From Ga0077530 sp035565975 (GTDB lineage Bacteria; Pseudomonadota; Alphaproteobacteria; Rhizobiales; Hyphomicrobiaceae): DNA of 64,000 nt. The notes under the pieces were generated by a model, which saw only the letters and a list, made by a program, of their open reading frames with translations, was not told the DNA's origin and searched no databases. Below are positions 17,827 through 25,816 of the stretch, one piece after another. Location of the stretch: assembly GCA_035565975.1 (NCBI GenBank), contig DATMRT010000045.1:62001-126000 (forward strand), written 5' to 3'. Position 1 is the stretch's first letter. Every line of letters starts with the position of its first letter. The position numbers and the translations under genes are program-made.

Positions 17827-18162
17827 GCGCGGCGCCTTCGGCAGGGACCCGTAGTAGGCGGCGAGCGCCTCGTAGTCCGCCTCCTCGAGCGACTGCGCGA
17901 CAGACACCATAGCCGGGTTATTCCGCTCGCCGTTGCGATAGAAGATCAACGTCGCGACAAATTCCTCGGGATCCCAGCCGGTGATCGAGGGAATGCCGTT
18001 GTCGGTGCCGTCTATCCGATGGCAGGTGCTGCACTCACCCGAGAGATGGCGGCCATAGGCGACCCTCTTGGCGTCGCTCGCGGTGGCGGGGCTCGCGAGC
18101 ACCAGCCCTAGTGCACCGGCGGCGAGGCGGAGGCCTCCCGCTCTCGATACAGCGCGCCTCAT
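17803..18162 (-). CDS. Small exported c-type cytochrome
   Basis: A 119-residue class I cytochrome c. A signal peptide (LRLAAGALGLVLASPATASD) leads to a single haem site CSTCH at 44-48. A likely axial Met lies in NNPAMVSVAQSL (Met85), and the C-terminus is basic (KAPRKKRTGAP). The size and the GECSTCHRIDG context resemble the cytochrome subunit of flavocytochrome c sulfide dehydrogenases, but no flavoprotein partner is next to it. Its ATG overlaps the stop of the upstream ArsR-type regulator by 4 bases, so the two are translationally coupled. Haem attachment would use the Ccm system encoded next door. Confidence 0.88.
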   Translation of the reverse strand: MRRAVSRAGGLRLAAGALGLVLASPATASDAKRVAYGRHLSGECSTCHRIDGTDNGIPSITGWDPEEFVATLIFYRNGERNNPAMVSVAQSLEEADYEALAAYYGSLPKAPRKKRTGAP

Positions 18163-18533
18163 TCCTTCTCCGGCAGCATGCCTTTTGCGCAGTAGTGGCG
18201 GTAGAGCGTGGCGACGATCTCCTTCGCCACGGTGTCGGTCAGCGAGTAATAGGCGAAGTGACCGCGACGCTCCGCCTTGACGAGCCCGTCGAGACGCAGG
18301 CGCGTGAGATGCTGGGAGGTGAGGCTCTGGCGCGCACCGATGGCGTCACAGATCTCAGTCACCGTCTTCTCGCGCTCGACGAGCAGGCAGAGGATCATCA
18401 GACGATAGGGACTGCCGATCGAGCGGAGCACGCCGGCAGCTTCCTCGGCGGCCCAGCGCATGGAGGTCAGCACCTCCCCCGCGGGTAGCTCGTCGCCCTC
18501 CCGAGGCTCTTTAGCGAGCGCGTCTATGGACAT
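18159..18533 (-). CDS. ArsR-family repressor of the BigR/SqrR persulfide-sensor type
   Basis: A 124-residue winged-helix regulator. The recognition helix region is GARQSLTSQHLTRLRLDGLV and the beta wing GHFAYYSLTD. Cys49 (RLMILCLLVE) and Cys115 (LYRHYCAKG) are exactly 66 residues apart. This is the same separation and the same helical context as the redox pair Cys42/Cys108 of BigR and Cys41/Cys107 of SqrR, which form a polysulfide bridge and release DNA. Cys62 is additional. There is no metal-site CxC near helix alpha3. It heads a two-gene operon with a cytochrome c. An AT-rich inverted repeat upstream is a candidate operator. Persulfide sensing is inferred from the cysteine geometry. Confidence 0.85.
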   Translation of the reverse strand: MSIDALAKEPREGDELPAGEVLTSMRWAAEEAAGVLRSIGSPYRLMILCLLVEREKTVTEICDAIGARQSLTSQHLTRLRLDGLVKAERRGHFAYYSLTDTVAKEIVATLYRHYCAKGMLPEKE

Positions 18534-18580
18534 ATTCCTGATGCCCTCTGGCAGCCGCCGGGTCGCCCCGGCCGAGCACC

Positions 18581-18611
18581 ATTTATATTCAAAAGTAGCA
18601 ATATTTGCAAT
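18581..18611. promoter_or_regulatory. Candidate operator/promoter of the ArsR-cytochrome operon
   Basis: An AT-rich patch in an otherwise GC-rich gap about 50-80 bases upstream of the regulator start. It contains ATATT (18585-18589) and AATAT (18600-18604) as an inverted repeat, and GCAA-TAT-TTGC (18598-18608) as a second small dyad. BigR-type repressors bind AT-rich imperfect palindromes over their own promoters. Assignment is by position and composition only. Confidence 0.4.
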
Positions 18612-18653
18612 CCGGGTTCCGCTTCAGAACTCCCGCGTAGAACGATTTATCGT

Positions 18654-19148
18654 TCATTTCTCGGATGATGGAACGTCCAGAAGGCCGGCAAGGCGGCGCT
18701 GCTCATCGGCCGTCAGAGGCGCCGCGGGTGCCGGCGCCCGGCGAGCCGCGACCAACCGCCAGGCGATGCTCGCCGCGGCCGCCAGGAGCAGGAGCAGCGG
18801 TGTCAGCCAGAGCAGCAAGGTGTGCGTGGCGAAGGGCGGCCTGAGCAGCACGAACTCGCCGTAGCGCGCGACGAGGAAGTCGGTGACCTCGGCATCGCTG
18901 TCGCCGGCAACGAGGCGCTCGCGCACGAGGAGGCGCAGGTCCTTGGCGAGGGGCGCATCGGAATCGTCGATCGACTGGTTCTGGCAGACGAGACAGCGCA
19001 GGTGCGCCGAGAGCGCCCGCGCGCGCGCTTCGAGCGTAGGGTCCTGGAGCACTTCGTCCGGCTGCACGGCGTGCGCGGAGAATGGAACGAGAAAGGCCAG
19101 CAGGAACAGCGGCAGAAGTGCGCGAAGGCTCATCCGCATGGCCGTCAC
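18654..19148 (-). CDS. ccmH: Cytochrome c maturation protein CcmH (CycL)
   Basis: A 164-residue membrane-anchored thiol-disulfide protein that keeps apocytochrome c haem-binding cysteines reduced for haem ligation at the periplasmic face. It has a signal peptide ending FSAHA, the signature LRCLVCQNQS near residue 49, and a C-terminal transmembrane helix (LLLWLTPLLLLLAAAASIAW). The ATG overlaps the stop of ccmF by 4 bases. Two further in-frame ATGs lie within the next five codons, so the exact start is open. It is the last gene of the ccmI-E-F-H operon. Confidence 0.95.
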   Translation of the reverse strand: MTAMRMSLRALLPLFLLAFLVPFSAHAVQPDEVLQDPTLEARARALSAHLRCLVCQNQSIDDSDAPLAKDLRLLVRERLVAGDSDAEVTDFLVARYGEFVLLRPPFATHTLLLWLTPLLLLLAAAASIAWRLVAARRAPAPAAPLTADEQRRLAGLLDVPSSEK

Positions 19149-21127
19149 TCCGCTGGTGCCGGTGCCGGCATCCGCCGCGAGCGGCGTGGGGCACCGACGC
19201 GCAACCGCCGGTCGCTCAGCGAGAAGGCGCCGCCGACGAACATGATGACGGCGCCGATCCAGATGAGGCGCACGAGCGGATTGAAGTAGAGCCGCACGGA
19301 CCAGGCGCCGTCCCCCGCCTCGTCACCGAGCACGGCGTAGAGGTCACCGAGCAGCGCGACGTGGATGCCCGCCTCGCTCGTCGCTTGCGGCGGGGTATTG
19401 TACTGGCGCTTCGAGGGCGTGAGCTCGGTGACCCGCTCGCCGCCGCGGCCAACATCCATGATGCCGATGACCTCGCGATAGTTCGGCCCTTGGCCCGACG
19501 TCACATTCAGGAGCGTGATCTCATAGCCGGCAATCTCGGCCGTCTGGCCGGGCCGCATGACGAGGATGGTCTCGCTGCGCCAGGCGCTCGTCGCCGTAAT
19601 ACCGATGACCATGATGCCGACGCCGGCATGCGCGATCGCCGTGCCGTAGACCGACCGTGGCAGATTCCACAGGCGGCGTAGCACTTCGGTCCAACCGGCG
19701 GTGCCCGCTCGCGCGCGGAACAAAAGCTCGCTGACGGCGCCTGCGACGACCCACACGCCGAGCGCTATCGCGAAGGGTGCCAGCCATGGCCCGCGCCACA
19801 TGAAGGCGAATACGAGGACGATGGCGCCGATCGATAGGATGCCGGCGACCATGAGCCGCTGCATCGCCGCATGAATGTCGCCGCGCTTCCAGCCGAGCAG
19901 GGGCCCGAAGGGCAGGGCCAGCAGCAGCGGCACCATGAGCGGCACGAACGTCGCGTTGAAGTAAGGCGCACCGACGGAGATCTTGGTGCCGTCGATCGAC
20001 TCGAGCGCAAGCGGATAGAGCGTGCCGACGAGGACGGTGCCCGCTGCCGTAGTGAGCAGCACGTTGTTGAGAACTAGGCCGCCCTCGCGGCTCAGCGGCG
20101 CGAAGATGCCGCCCTGGCGCAGGCTCGGCGCCCGCCACGCATAGAGCATGAGCCCGCCGCCGATGAAGATCATCATGATCGCGAGGATGAACACGCCGCG
20201 CTTCGGGTCGACGGCGAACGCGTGCACCGATGTGAGCACGCCCGAGCGCACAAGGAAGGCGCCCATGAGCGAGAGCGAGAACGTGAGGATCGCAAGCAGG
20301 ATGGTCCAGACCTTGAGCGCCTCGCGTTTCTCCATGACGACGGCGGAGTGCAGCAGCGCCGTGCCGGCAAGCCAGGGCATGAAGGAGGCGTTCTCGACCG
20401 GGTCCCAGAACCACCAGCCGCCCCAGCCGAGCTCGTAGTAGGCCCACCAGGAACCCATGGCGATGCCGATCGTGAGCAGCATCCAGGCCATGAGCGTCCA
20501 TGGCCTCACCCAACGCGCCCAGGCGGCGTCGGTGCGTCCTTCGATGAGGCCCGCAATGGCGAACGAGTAGGCCATGGAGAAGCCGACATAGCCCGCATAG
20601 AGGAAGGGCGGGTGGAAGGCGAGAGCAGGGTCCTGCAGGATCGGATTGAGACCGCGCCCATCGGCCGGGACGGGGTCGAGCCGCTCGAAGGGATTCGACG
20701 TCAGCAGGATAAAGAGCAGGAAGGCGAGCGCGATCGAGGCCTGCACGCTCAGCACATTGGCGCGCAGTCTCTCGGGCAGGTTCCCGCCGAAGGCCGCGAC
20801 CGCCGCGCCGAACAGCGCGAGGATGAGCACCCAGAGCAGCATGGAGCCCTCGTGGTTCCCCCATACGCCCGAGATGCGATAGATGAGCGGCTTCGTCGAA
20901 TGCGAGTTGGCGTAGACGTTGGCGACCGAGAAGTCGCTCACGACGTAGGCGTGCATGAGCGCCGAAAAGGCGACGATGAGCAGCAGGAATTGCGTGAGCG
21001 CAGCCGTCTCGCCGACCCGCATCAGGCGCACGTCGCCGACGCGCGCGCCCCAGGCCGGCAGGATCGTCTGCGCCAGGGCGACGAGAAAGGCGAGCACCAG
21101 CGCGAAGTGACCAAGCTCGACGATCAT
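19145..21127 (-). CDS. ccmF: Cytochrome c haem lyase subunit CcmF (CycK)
   Basis: A 660-residue polytopic membrane protein that transfers haem from holo-CcmE to apocytochrome c. It has about 15 helices. The conserved periplasmic loops are visible: VWGNHEGSMLLWVL near residue 90 and the tryptophan-rich WWD domain GWGGWWFWDPVENASFMPW near residue 235. A large periplasmic domain precedes the last helix. ATG 21127 has AAGGAT 10 bases upstream. The gap to ccmE (220 bases) is filled by a palindromic repeat, whereas ccmH overlaps its 3' end. Confidence 0.96.
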   Translation of the reverse strand: MIVELGHFALVLAFLVALAQTILPAWGARVGDVRLMRVGETAALTQFLLLIVAFSALMHAYVVSDFSVANVYANSHSTKPLIYRISGVWGNHEGSMLLWVLILALFGAAVAAFGGNLPERLRANVLSVQASIALAFLLFILLTSNPFERLDPVPADGRGLNPILQDPALAFHPPFLYAGYVGFSMAYSFAIAGLIEGRTDAAWARWVRPWTLMAWMLLTIGIAMGSWWAYYELGWGGWWFWDPVENASFMPWLAGTALLHSAVVMEKREALKVWTILLAILTFSLSLMGAFLVRSGVLTSVHAFAVDPKRGVFILAIMMIFIGGGLMLYAWRAPSLRQGGIFAPLSREGGLVLNNVLLTTAAGTVLVGTLYPLALESIDGTKISVGAPYFNATFVPLMVPLLLALPFGPLLGWKRGDIHAAMQRLMVAGILSIGAIVLVFAFMWRGPWLAPFAIALGVWVVAGAVSELLFRARAGTAGWTEVLRRLWNLPRSVYGTAIAHAGVGIMVIGITATSAWRSETILVMRPGQTAEIAGYEITLLNVTSGQGPNYREVIGIMDVGRGGERVTELTPSKRQYNTPPQATSEAGIHVALLGDLYAVLGDEAGDGAWSVRLYFNPLVRLIWIGAVIMFVGGAFSLSDRRLRVGAPRRSRRMPAPAPAE

Positions 21128-21177
21128 GGACGGGCGATCCTTCGTGCTGTTTCGGAGCTAGGAGCATCATCCCAGCT

Positions 21178-21278
21178 TTCCCCTCCCCCTGGTGGGGAGG
21201 GGTTAGGGGTGGGGGGAATCCCCACCGCCGATATTCTGCGATCCCCCCCTCCTGACCTCCCCCACGAGGCGGGAGGGA
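21178..21278. repeat. GC-rich palindromic repeat, family A copy 1
   Basis: About 100 bases built of two hairpins (CCCCTCCCC...GGGGAGGGG and CCTCCCCCACGAGGCGGGAGG) joined by GGGTGGGGGGAATCCCCACC...TTCTGCGATCCCCCCCTC. The same order of blocks recurs at 37411-37538 and 58506-58608. This copy separates ccmE from ccmF inside the operon. Confidence 0.85.
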
Positions 21279-21347
21279 TGAGCGGAGCGTGTAGAGCCCA
21301 CCTTTTCCGCATGAACGGAAATCGTTCTGCTGTTTCGCACCTCCGCA

Positions 21348-21827
21348 TCATGGCTTGGCGCTCGCTGGCTGCGGCGTGGCGGCGGGCGGCGCGCTGCCGT
21401 GCTGCCAGAGGCCCTTCTCCTTGAGTGCCTTGGCGACCTCGGGCGGCATGTAGTTCTCATCGTGCTTGGCGAGCACGCTGTCGGCGCGGAAAATGCGGCC
21501 CGCTTCGAGCGCACCTTCCGTCACCACACCCTGGCCCTCGCGGAAGAGATCGGGGAGGACGCCGCGATAGCGCACGGTCACTTGCTCCGCCGTATCGGTA
21601 ATCGCGAACTCGACATCCGTCCCCTGGCCGCGCTTGACGCTGCCCATGGCAACGAGCCCGCCGAGGCGGATGCGCTGACCCACGGGAACGGCCTTCGCCG
21701 TGAGATCGCTCGGCGTATGGAAGAAAACGATCGAGTCGCGCAACGCCATGAGCACCAGACCGACGGCAACGGCCAGCACGCTGAGCGCGCCCGCAATCAT
21801 TATGCCCCTGCGGCGACGGCGGCTCAT
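21348..21827 (-). CDS. ccmE: Haem chaperone CcmE (CycJ)
   Basis: A 159-residue periplasmic haem chaperone anchored by one N-terminal helix (GIMIAGALSVLAVAVGLVLM). The OB-fold core contains the haem-binding His in SVLAKHDENYMPPEV near residue 122, the CcmE signature. The C-terminal tail is Pro/Ala-rich and probably flexible. It receives haem from the CcmABCD complex, which is not in the window, and passes it to CcmF. The ATG overlaps the ccmI stop by 4 bases. Confidence 0.95.
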   Translation of the reverse strand: MSRRRRRGIMIAGALSVLAVAVGLVLMALRDSIVFFHTPSDLTAKAVPVGQRIRLGGLVAMGSVKRGQGTDVEFAITDTAEQVTVRYRGVLPDLFREGQGVVTEGALEAGRIFRADSVLAKHDENYMPPEVAKALKEKGLWQHGSAPPAATPQPASAKP

Positions 21828-22981
21828 GACGCGAGCCCCAGAGTACGCGCGAGCGTGCTCAGCGCATCGAGCGCCTGCGTCTCCTCCGCGAAGGCCGAGC
21901 GCGCCCGCGCGAGCGCGCCAAGCGCATCCTCACGGCGGCCGAGCACAGTGTAGGCGCGAATGAGCCGCTGCCAGCCTTCGAGGTCGCGGCCGTTCTCGGC
22001 AAGCTGCTTATCGAGCCCGGCGACCATGTCCTCGATCATGCGCTGGCGTTCGTCCGCCGGCAGAGCCTGGATGGCGCGCACGTCCTCGCGCGCAAGCGCA
22101 GGGGCCAGGCCTGTCGGCTTCGATTCGGCGACGCCATCGGGCACGGGGTCGGTCGCGAGGCCGAGCTTCGTGCGCACGGCCTTCCAGCGCTCGACAACGC
22201 TTGCCCGCCAGGGCGCGGCTGCGCTGCCCTCGGTCAGCAATTGCGCGTACGCCTTCACGGCCTCCTCGAAGCGGCCCTCCTGCTCGGCAACGACCGCGAG
22301 CCAGAAGCGCGGCTCGACGCGCTCGGGCGTGAGCACACGCAGGCGCTCGTAGGCCTTGCGCGCCACCTCCGAGACATGGCCGTCATTGGCGAGGACATGG
22401 GCTTCCGCGAGACCGGCAAGCCGGTCGGCGCTCTCGCCCACGAGGCGCAGCGCCTGCTGGAATGCCTCCGCCGCTTCGTGATAGCGCCCCAGCCGAAGAT
22501 AGACCGGCGCGATGACATCCCAACCGCGGCCATCTTCGGGGTGCGCACGCAGGCGCGCTTCAACCTTGGCAACGAGCTGCCCGACACTCTGGCCGTCCGG
22601 CGACCGCGCGGCGAAAGGTTGGCCCGGCAGGCCCGGCGTGCCGACCGCGAGATAGACGACCACGGCGAGTACGGGGAGCGCGGCCGCGAGAACCGTGGCG
22701 ACCGAACGCACCTCACGCGATGACGACGCAGGTTGCTCGCCGCTCGCTCGATCGGCGGTCGCGAGAAGCCGGCGCGCGATCTCGACGCGCGCGGCCTCGG
22801 CTTCCGCTGCGCCGATCAAGCCGCGGGCCTCCTCGGATGCGATCTCGGCAAGCTGGTCACGGTAGACGGCCGCGCTCGCACCCGGCACCGGCACTTCCGG
22901 CGCCTGGTTCGCGAACAGCGGCCTGAGCAGTGCCGCCACCACGGCCGCCGTCAGTACCGCAAACCCCAACCAGAGCAACAT
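21824..22981 (-). CDS. ccmI: Cytochrome c maturation protein CcmI (CycH)
   Basis: A 385-residue apocytochrome c chaperone. Two N-terminal transmembrane helices (LLWLGFAVLTAAVVAALLRPLF and ATVLAAALPVLAVVVYLAVG) flank a cytoplasmic coiled segment with VYRDQLAEIASEEARGLI, the CcmI signature. The periplasmic part has TPR-like helices (GWDVIAPVYLRLGRYHEAAEAF; repeats near 165-340). ATG 22981 places TM1 at the N-terminus; an upstream extension of 26 codons lacks support. It is the first gene of the ccmI-E-F-H operon and lies 156 bases downstream of the sensor kinase gene. Confidence 0.92.
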   Translation of the reverse strand: MLLWLGFAVLTAAVVAALLRPLFANQAPEVPVPGASAAVYRDQLAEIASEEARGLIGAAEAEAARVEIARRLLATADRASGEQPASSSREVRSVATVLAAALPVLAVVVYLAVGTPGLPGQPFAARSPDGQSVGQLVAKVEARLRAHPEDGRGWDVIAPVYLRLGRYHEAAEAFQQALRLVGESADRLAGLAEAHVLANDGHVSEVARKAYERLRVLTPERVEPRFWLAVVAEQEGRFEEAVKAYAQLLTEGSAAAPWRASVVERWKAVRTKLGLATDPVPDGVAESKPTGLAPALAREDVRAIQALPADERQRMIEDMVAGLDKQLAENGRDLEGWQRLIRAYTVLGRREDALGALARARSAFAEETQALDALSTLARTLGLAS

Positions 22982-23137
22982 TCCTTGCCTTTCAGTAACG
23001 CCCGCCAGGGAATTGAGCGCCGTCCCGGCCTCCGTCAATAGGGGTGCCAGATGACCCATTCAAGGCGCCGGCTCGCATGGTATGCCGCAGTGCGTCATTG
23101 GCCTCTATCAATCGTGCGCCAGCGGCGGCCTGCGGCA

Positions 23138-24520
23138 TCACGCCGCCGGGAGCACCAGTCGGGCGCTGAGTCCGCCCACCGGAGAAGTCTCGAGCTGGAA
23201 GGTACCCCCGTAGCTCTGCACGAGATCGGCGACGATCGACAGACCGAGACCCGAACCGGGCTTGCTCTCGTCGAGGCGGCGTCCGCGCTTGACGGCCTGC
23301 GCGCGCTGCTCGGCGTCGAGCCCCGGGCCATCGTCCGCGACAGTGATCTCGACCGCGCGATGGGGCCGCTCGCCCCCGACGTCACGGAGGGCAACACGCA
23401 GATCGACTTGGCTGCCGGCCCACTTGCACGCATTGTCGAGGAGATTGCCGAGCATCTCCTCGAGGTCCTGGCGCTCGCCGCGAAACCGGGCGCCCGGCGG
23501 GCAGTCGACCGCAATGTCGATGTGGCGATCACGGTAAATGCGCGAGACGGCGCGGATAAGCCCGCGCAGCACGCTCTCGATATCGGTCACGGTCCCGATC
23601 ACGCCGAGCTGAGCGGCGACGCGGGCGCGGTCGAGATAGTGGTTGATCTGGTCGCGCATGATGTCGCCCTGCTCGACGATCTTGTCGCCAAAGGGCGTGC
23701 GCTCCTCGCGTGCCTCGTTGATCATGACGGCAAGCGGCGTCTTCAGACCGTGAGCAAGATTGCCGACCTGGGTGCGCGCGCGCTCGATGGTTTGCTGGTT
23801 CGCCTCGATGAGCGCGTTGAGCTCGGCCCTGAGCGGCTCGATCTCCGCTGGCAGGTCGCCCTCAAGATGGCGTGCGCGACCGGAACGGATGTCGGCGAGC
23901 CCCTGCTCGATGACCCGCAGCGGCCTCAGGCTGTAACGCACCTGGACGACCGTCGCGCCGACGAGGCCGAGGCCGGCGAGCGCGAGCGCGATCACGAGCG
24001 GCAAGCGGAACTCGTCGAGCCGTCCTTCAATGAAGTCCTGATTGCCGGCGACGACGTAAGAGTAGTTGCTCGGCACTTCGTCGTCGCCGAGGTTGAAGAC
24101 GGTCTCCGCGACCCGCAGCGGCTCGCCCATCGGCCCGACCGCGTCCGTCCAGCGGATGTTGTTCGTGTCGGGCTTGATATTCTCCGCCGACGGCAGGGCG
24201 ATGGCCTCGCTTGCGAGCGATGCCGAGACCATGCGGCGGCCCGGACTGTTACCGAGCGGCGTGATCTGCCAGTACCAGCCTGAGTGCGTCACCTCGAATA
24301 GAGGCTCGCCGACATTGCGCGGAAAGCGCGGCTCGGAGCCACCGTGGTCGGTGCTGAAGGCAATGACGAGCGTGAGAAGCTGGCTCAAGCGCGTGTCGTG
24401 CGCGGAGGCAAGCTCGCGCTGACGCACATAGTCGATGGCAAGACCTGCGACGGGCAGGACGAGCAGCGTCCACACGGCCGCCGTCGCCATGAGCCGAAAC
24501 GCAAGTGAGTTAACTTTCAT
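23138..24520 (-). CDS. Sensor histidine kinase, FeuQ/PhoQ-like
   Basis: A 460-residue membrane kinase. TM1 (about 8-30) and TM2 (about 172-193) flank a periplasmic sensor domain of about 140 residues. A HAMP-like segment follows. The phospho-acceptor His257 is in GNLAHGLKTPLAV, and an ATP-binding domain has N-box NLLDNACKW, G1 VADDGPGLD and G2 GSGLGLSIV. The H-box form (LAHGLKTPLAV) is that of the PhoQ/FeuQ group. The ATG at 24520 overlaps the regulator's stop by 11 bases and is preceded by GAGGG. An exported PepSY-like protein encoded before the regulator may feed into the sensor domain. Confidence 0.92.
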   Translation of the reverse strand: MKVNSLAFRLMATAAVWTLLVLPVAGLAIDYVRQRELASAHDTRLSQLLTLVIAFSTDHGGSEPRFPRNVGEPLFEVTHSGWYWQITPLGNSPGRRMVSASLASEAIALPSAENIKPDTNNIRWTDAVGPMGEPLRVAETVFNLGDDEVPSNYSYVVAGNQDFIEGRLDEFRLPLVIALALAGLGLVGATVVQVRYSLRPLRVIEQGLADIRSGRARHLEGDLPAEIEPLRAELNALIEANQQTIERARTQVGNLAHGLKTPLAVMINEAREERTPFGDKIVEQGDIMRDQINHYLDRARVAAQLGVIGTVTDIESVLRGLIRAVSRIYRDRHIDIAVDCPPGARFRGERQDLEEMLGNLLDNACKWAGSQVDLRVALRDVGGERPHRAVEITVADDGPGLDAEQRAQAVKRGRRLDESKPGSGLGLSIVADLVQSYGGTFQLETSPVGGLSARLVLPAA

Positions 24521-25181
24521 CGCCCTCACGCGTCAGGCGATAGCCGAGGCCGCGCACCGTCTTGATCATCTCCGACGGAATCTTGCGCCTCAGTCGCCCG
24601 ATGAACACCTCGATCGTGTTCGAGTCGCGGTCGAAGTCCTGATCGTAGAGATGCTCGACGAGCTCCGTGCGCGAGACGACGCGCTCGTTGTGATGCATGA
24701 GATAGGCGAGCAGGCGATATTCGTGCGAGGTGAGCTTCACCGGCTGGCCGGCCATGGACACGCGCGCCGTCTTGGTGTCGAGCCGCAGCGGGCCGACCTC
24801 GATCTCGCTGCGCGCATGGCCGGACAGGCGACGCACCTGCGCGCGGATACGAGCGAGCAGCTCCTCCATGTGAAAGGGCTTGGCGAGATAATCGTCGGCG
24901 CCGGCGTCCATGCCCTGGACCTTGTCGCTCCAGCGGTCGCGCGCGGTGAGCAGGATCACGGGCATGTTGCGCTCGGCGCGCCGCCACTGCTCGAGGACGC
25001 TGATGCCGTCCTTCTTCGGCAGGCCGATATCGAGGATCACGATGTCGTACGGCTCGGTCTCGCCGAGGAAGTAGCCTTCCTCGCCGTCATGAGCGCTGTC
25101 GACGGCATAGCCCGCATCGACCAGCGCCGAAGCAAGCTGCCGATTGAGATCCGGATCGTCCTCGACCACCAGCACGCGCAT
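24510..25181 (-). CDS. OmpR-family response regulator, FeuP/PhoP-like
   Basis: A 223-residue two-domain regulator. The receiver has the acidic pair EDD at 7-9, phospho-acceptor Asp51 (DIVILDIGLP), Thr in LLTARDRW and Lys in DYLAKPFHM. The C-terminal winged helix (about 125-220) has the usual TSHEYRLLAYLMHHNERVVS and EVFIGRLRRKI. ATG 25181 gives a normal receiver start; 12 extra upstream codons are unlikely. It is translationally coupled to the kinase. In rhizobia the related FeuP/FeuQ pair controls osmoadaptation and glucan export, but the target genes here cannot be read. Confidence 0.92.
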   Translation of the reverse strand: MRVLVVEDDPDLNRQLASALVDAGYAVDSAHDGEEGYFLGETEPYDIVILDIGLPKKDGISVLEQWRRAERNMPVILLTARDRWSDKVQGMDAGADDYLAKPFHMEELLARIRAQVRRLSGHARSEIEVGPLRLDTKTARVSMAGQPVKLTSHEYRLLAYLMHHNERVVSRTELVEHLYDQDFDRDSNTIEVFIGRLRRKIPSEMIKTVRGLGYRLTREGDES

Positions 25182-25369
25182 GGCGTCTCGTCCCCTCGCC
25201 TGAGATGCCCCGTGCATGGCCGCTCACCCGCGTTGCCGACTGTATCGGACACGCTTCATTTTAGCCGGCCGGGGCGCCGAATACCATTCCAGTCGTGTGC
25301 AGAAAACGCGCAGGCCTGAGCGAATCCGTCGCCACAGGAATGAAACCCTGGGTGTTTAGTCCAAGGGAT

Positions 25370-25735
25370 TCAGCGCCTTTTGGGCGGTTTGGCGGCCTTG
25401 GGGGGATCGGCATGATCGAGGGGCCCGTGCGCCTCGACCGTCCGGTTGCGGATGCGCCCCTTCGGCTCGCGGACGAGAATTCGGTAAATATAGCGCTCGC
25501 CCTCCTGGCAGAGGGTCACGCGGATCACGATGCCCTTCAAGCGCTTGCGGGCCCAGGCCTGGATCTCCCGGACCGGCACCAGGTTCTCGCTCAGAACGAT
25601 GGGCGCGGCGTCCGACCAATCGTCGAAGCACTTCGTCGGCTGGCCGACGGCGGCTGGAGCCGGAGACAACGCCAGCAACGCGGCGACAATGAACGCGCCC
25701 AACACCGTGGTAGATCGCAGGCCGATGATCATCAT
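25370..25735 (-). CDS. Small exported PepSY-like protein upstream of the two-component genes
   Basis: A 121-residue protein with a signal peptide (VLGAFIVAALLALSPAPAAVG) and a short domain with the PepSY-type helix-strand pattern: VPVREIQAWARKRLKGIVI followed by YIYRILVREPKGRIRNRTV. The tail is basic and Pro-rich. Two Cys (KCFDDW, TLCQEG) could form a disulfide in the periplasm. It lies 188 bases before the response regulator on the same strand. PepSY proteins next to PhoPQ/FeuPQ-like systems often modulate the sensor, and FeuN in Sinorhizobium is a small periplasmic inhibitor of FeuQ. A similar role here is inferred from position. Confidence 0.7.
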   Translation of the reverse strand: MMIIGLRSTTVLGAFIVAALLALSPAPAAVGQPTKCFDDWSDAAPIVLSENLVPVREIQAWARKRLKGIVIRVTLCQEGERYIYRILVREPKGRIRNRTVEAHGPLDHADPPKAAKPPKRR

Positions 25736-25816
25736 TCGGCGAGACTAGGGCCCCGGGCGTGAATGCGCAATGAATAGCCCACTTGTACGGACAAGCCCGA
25801 CACATGGCCGCGCGCG

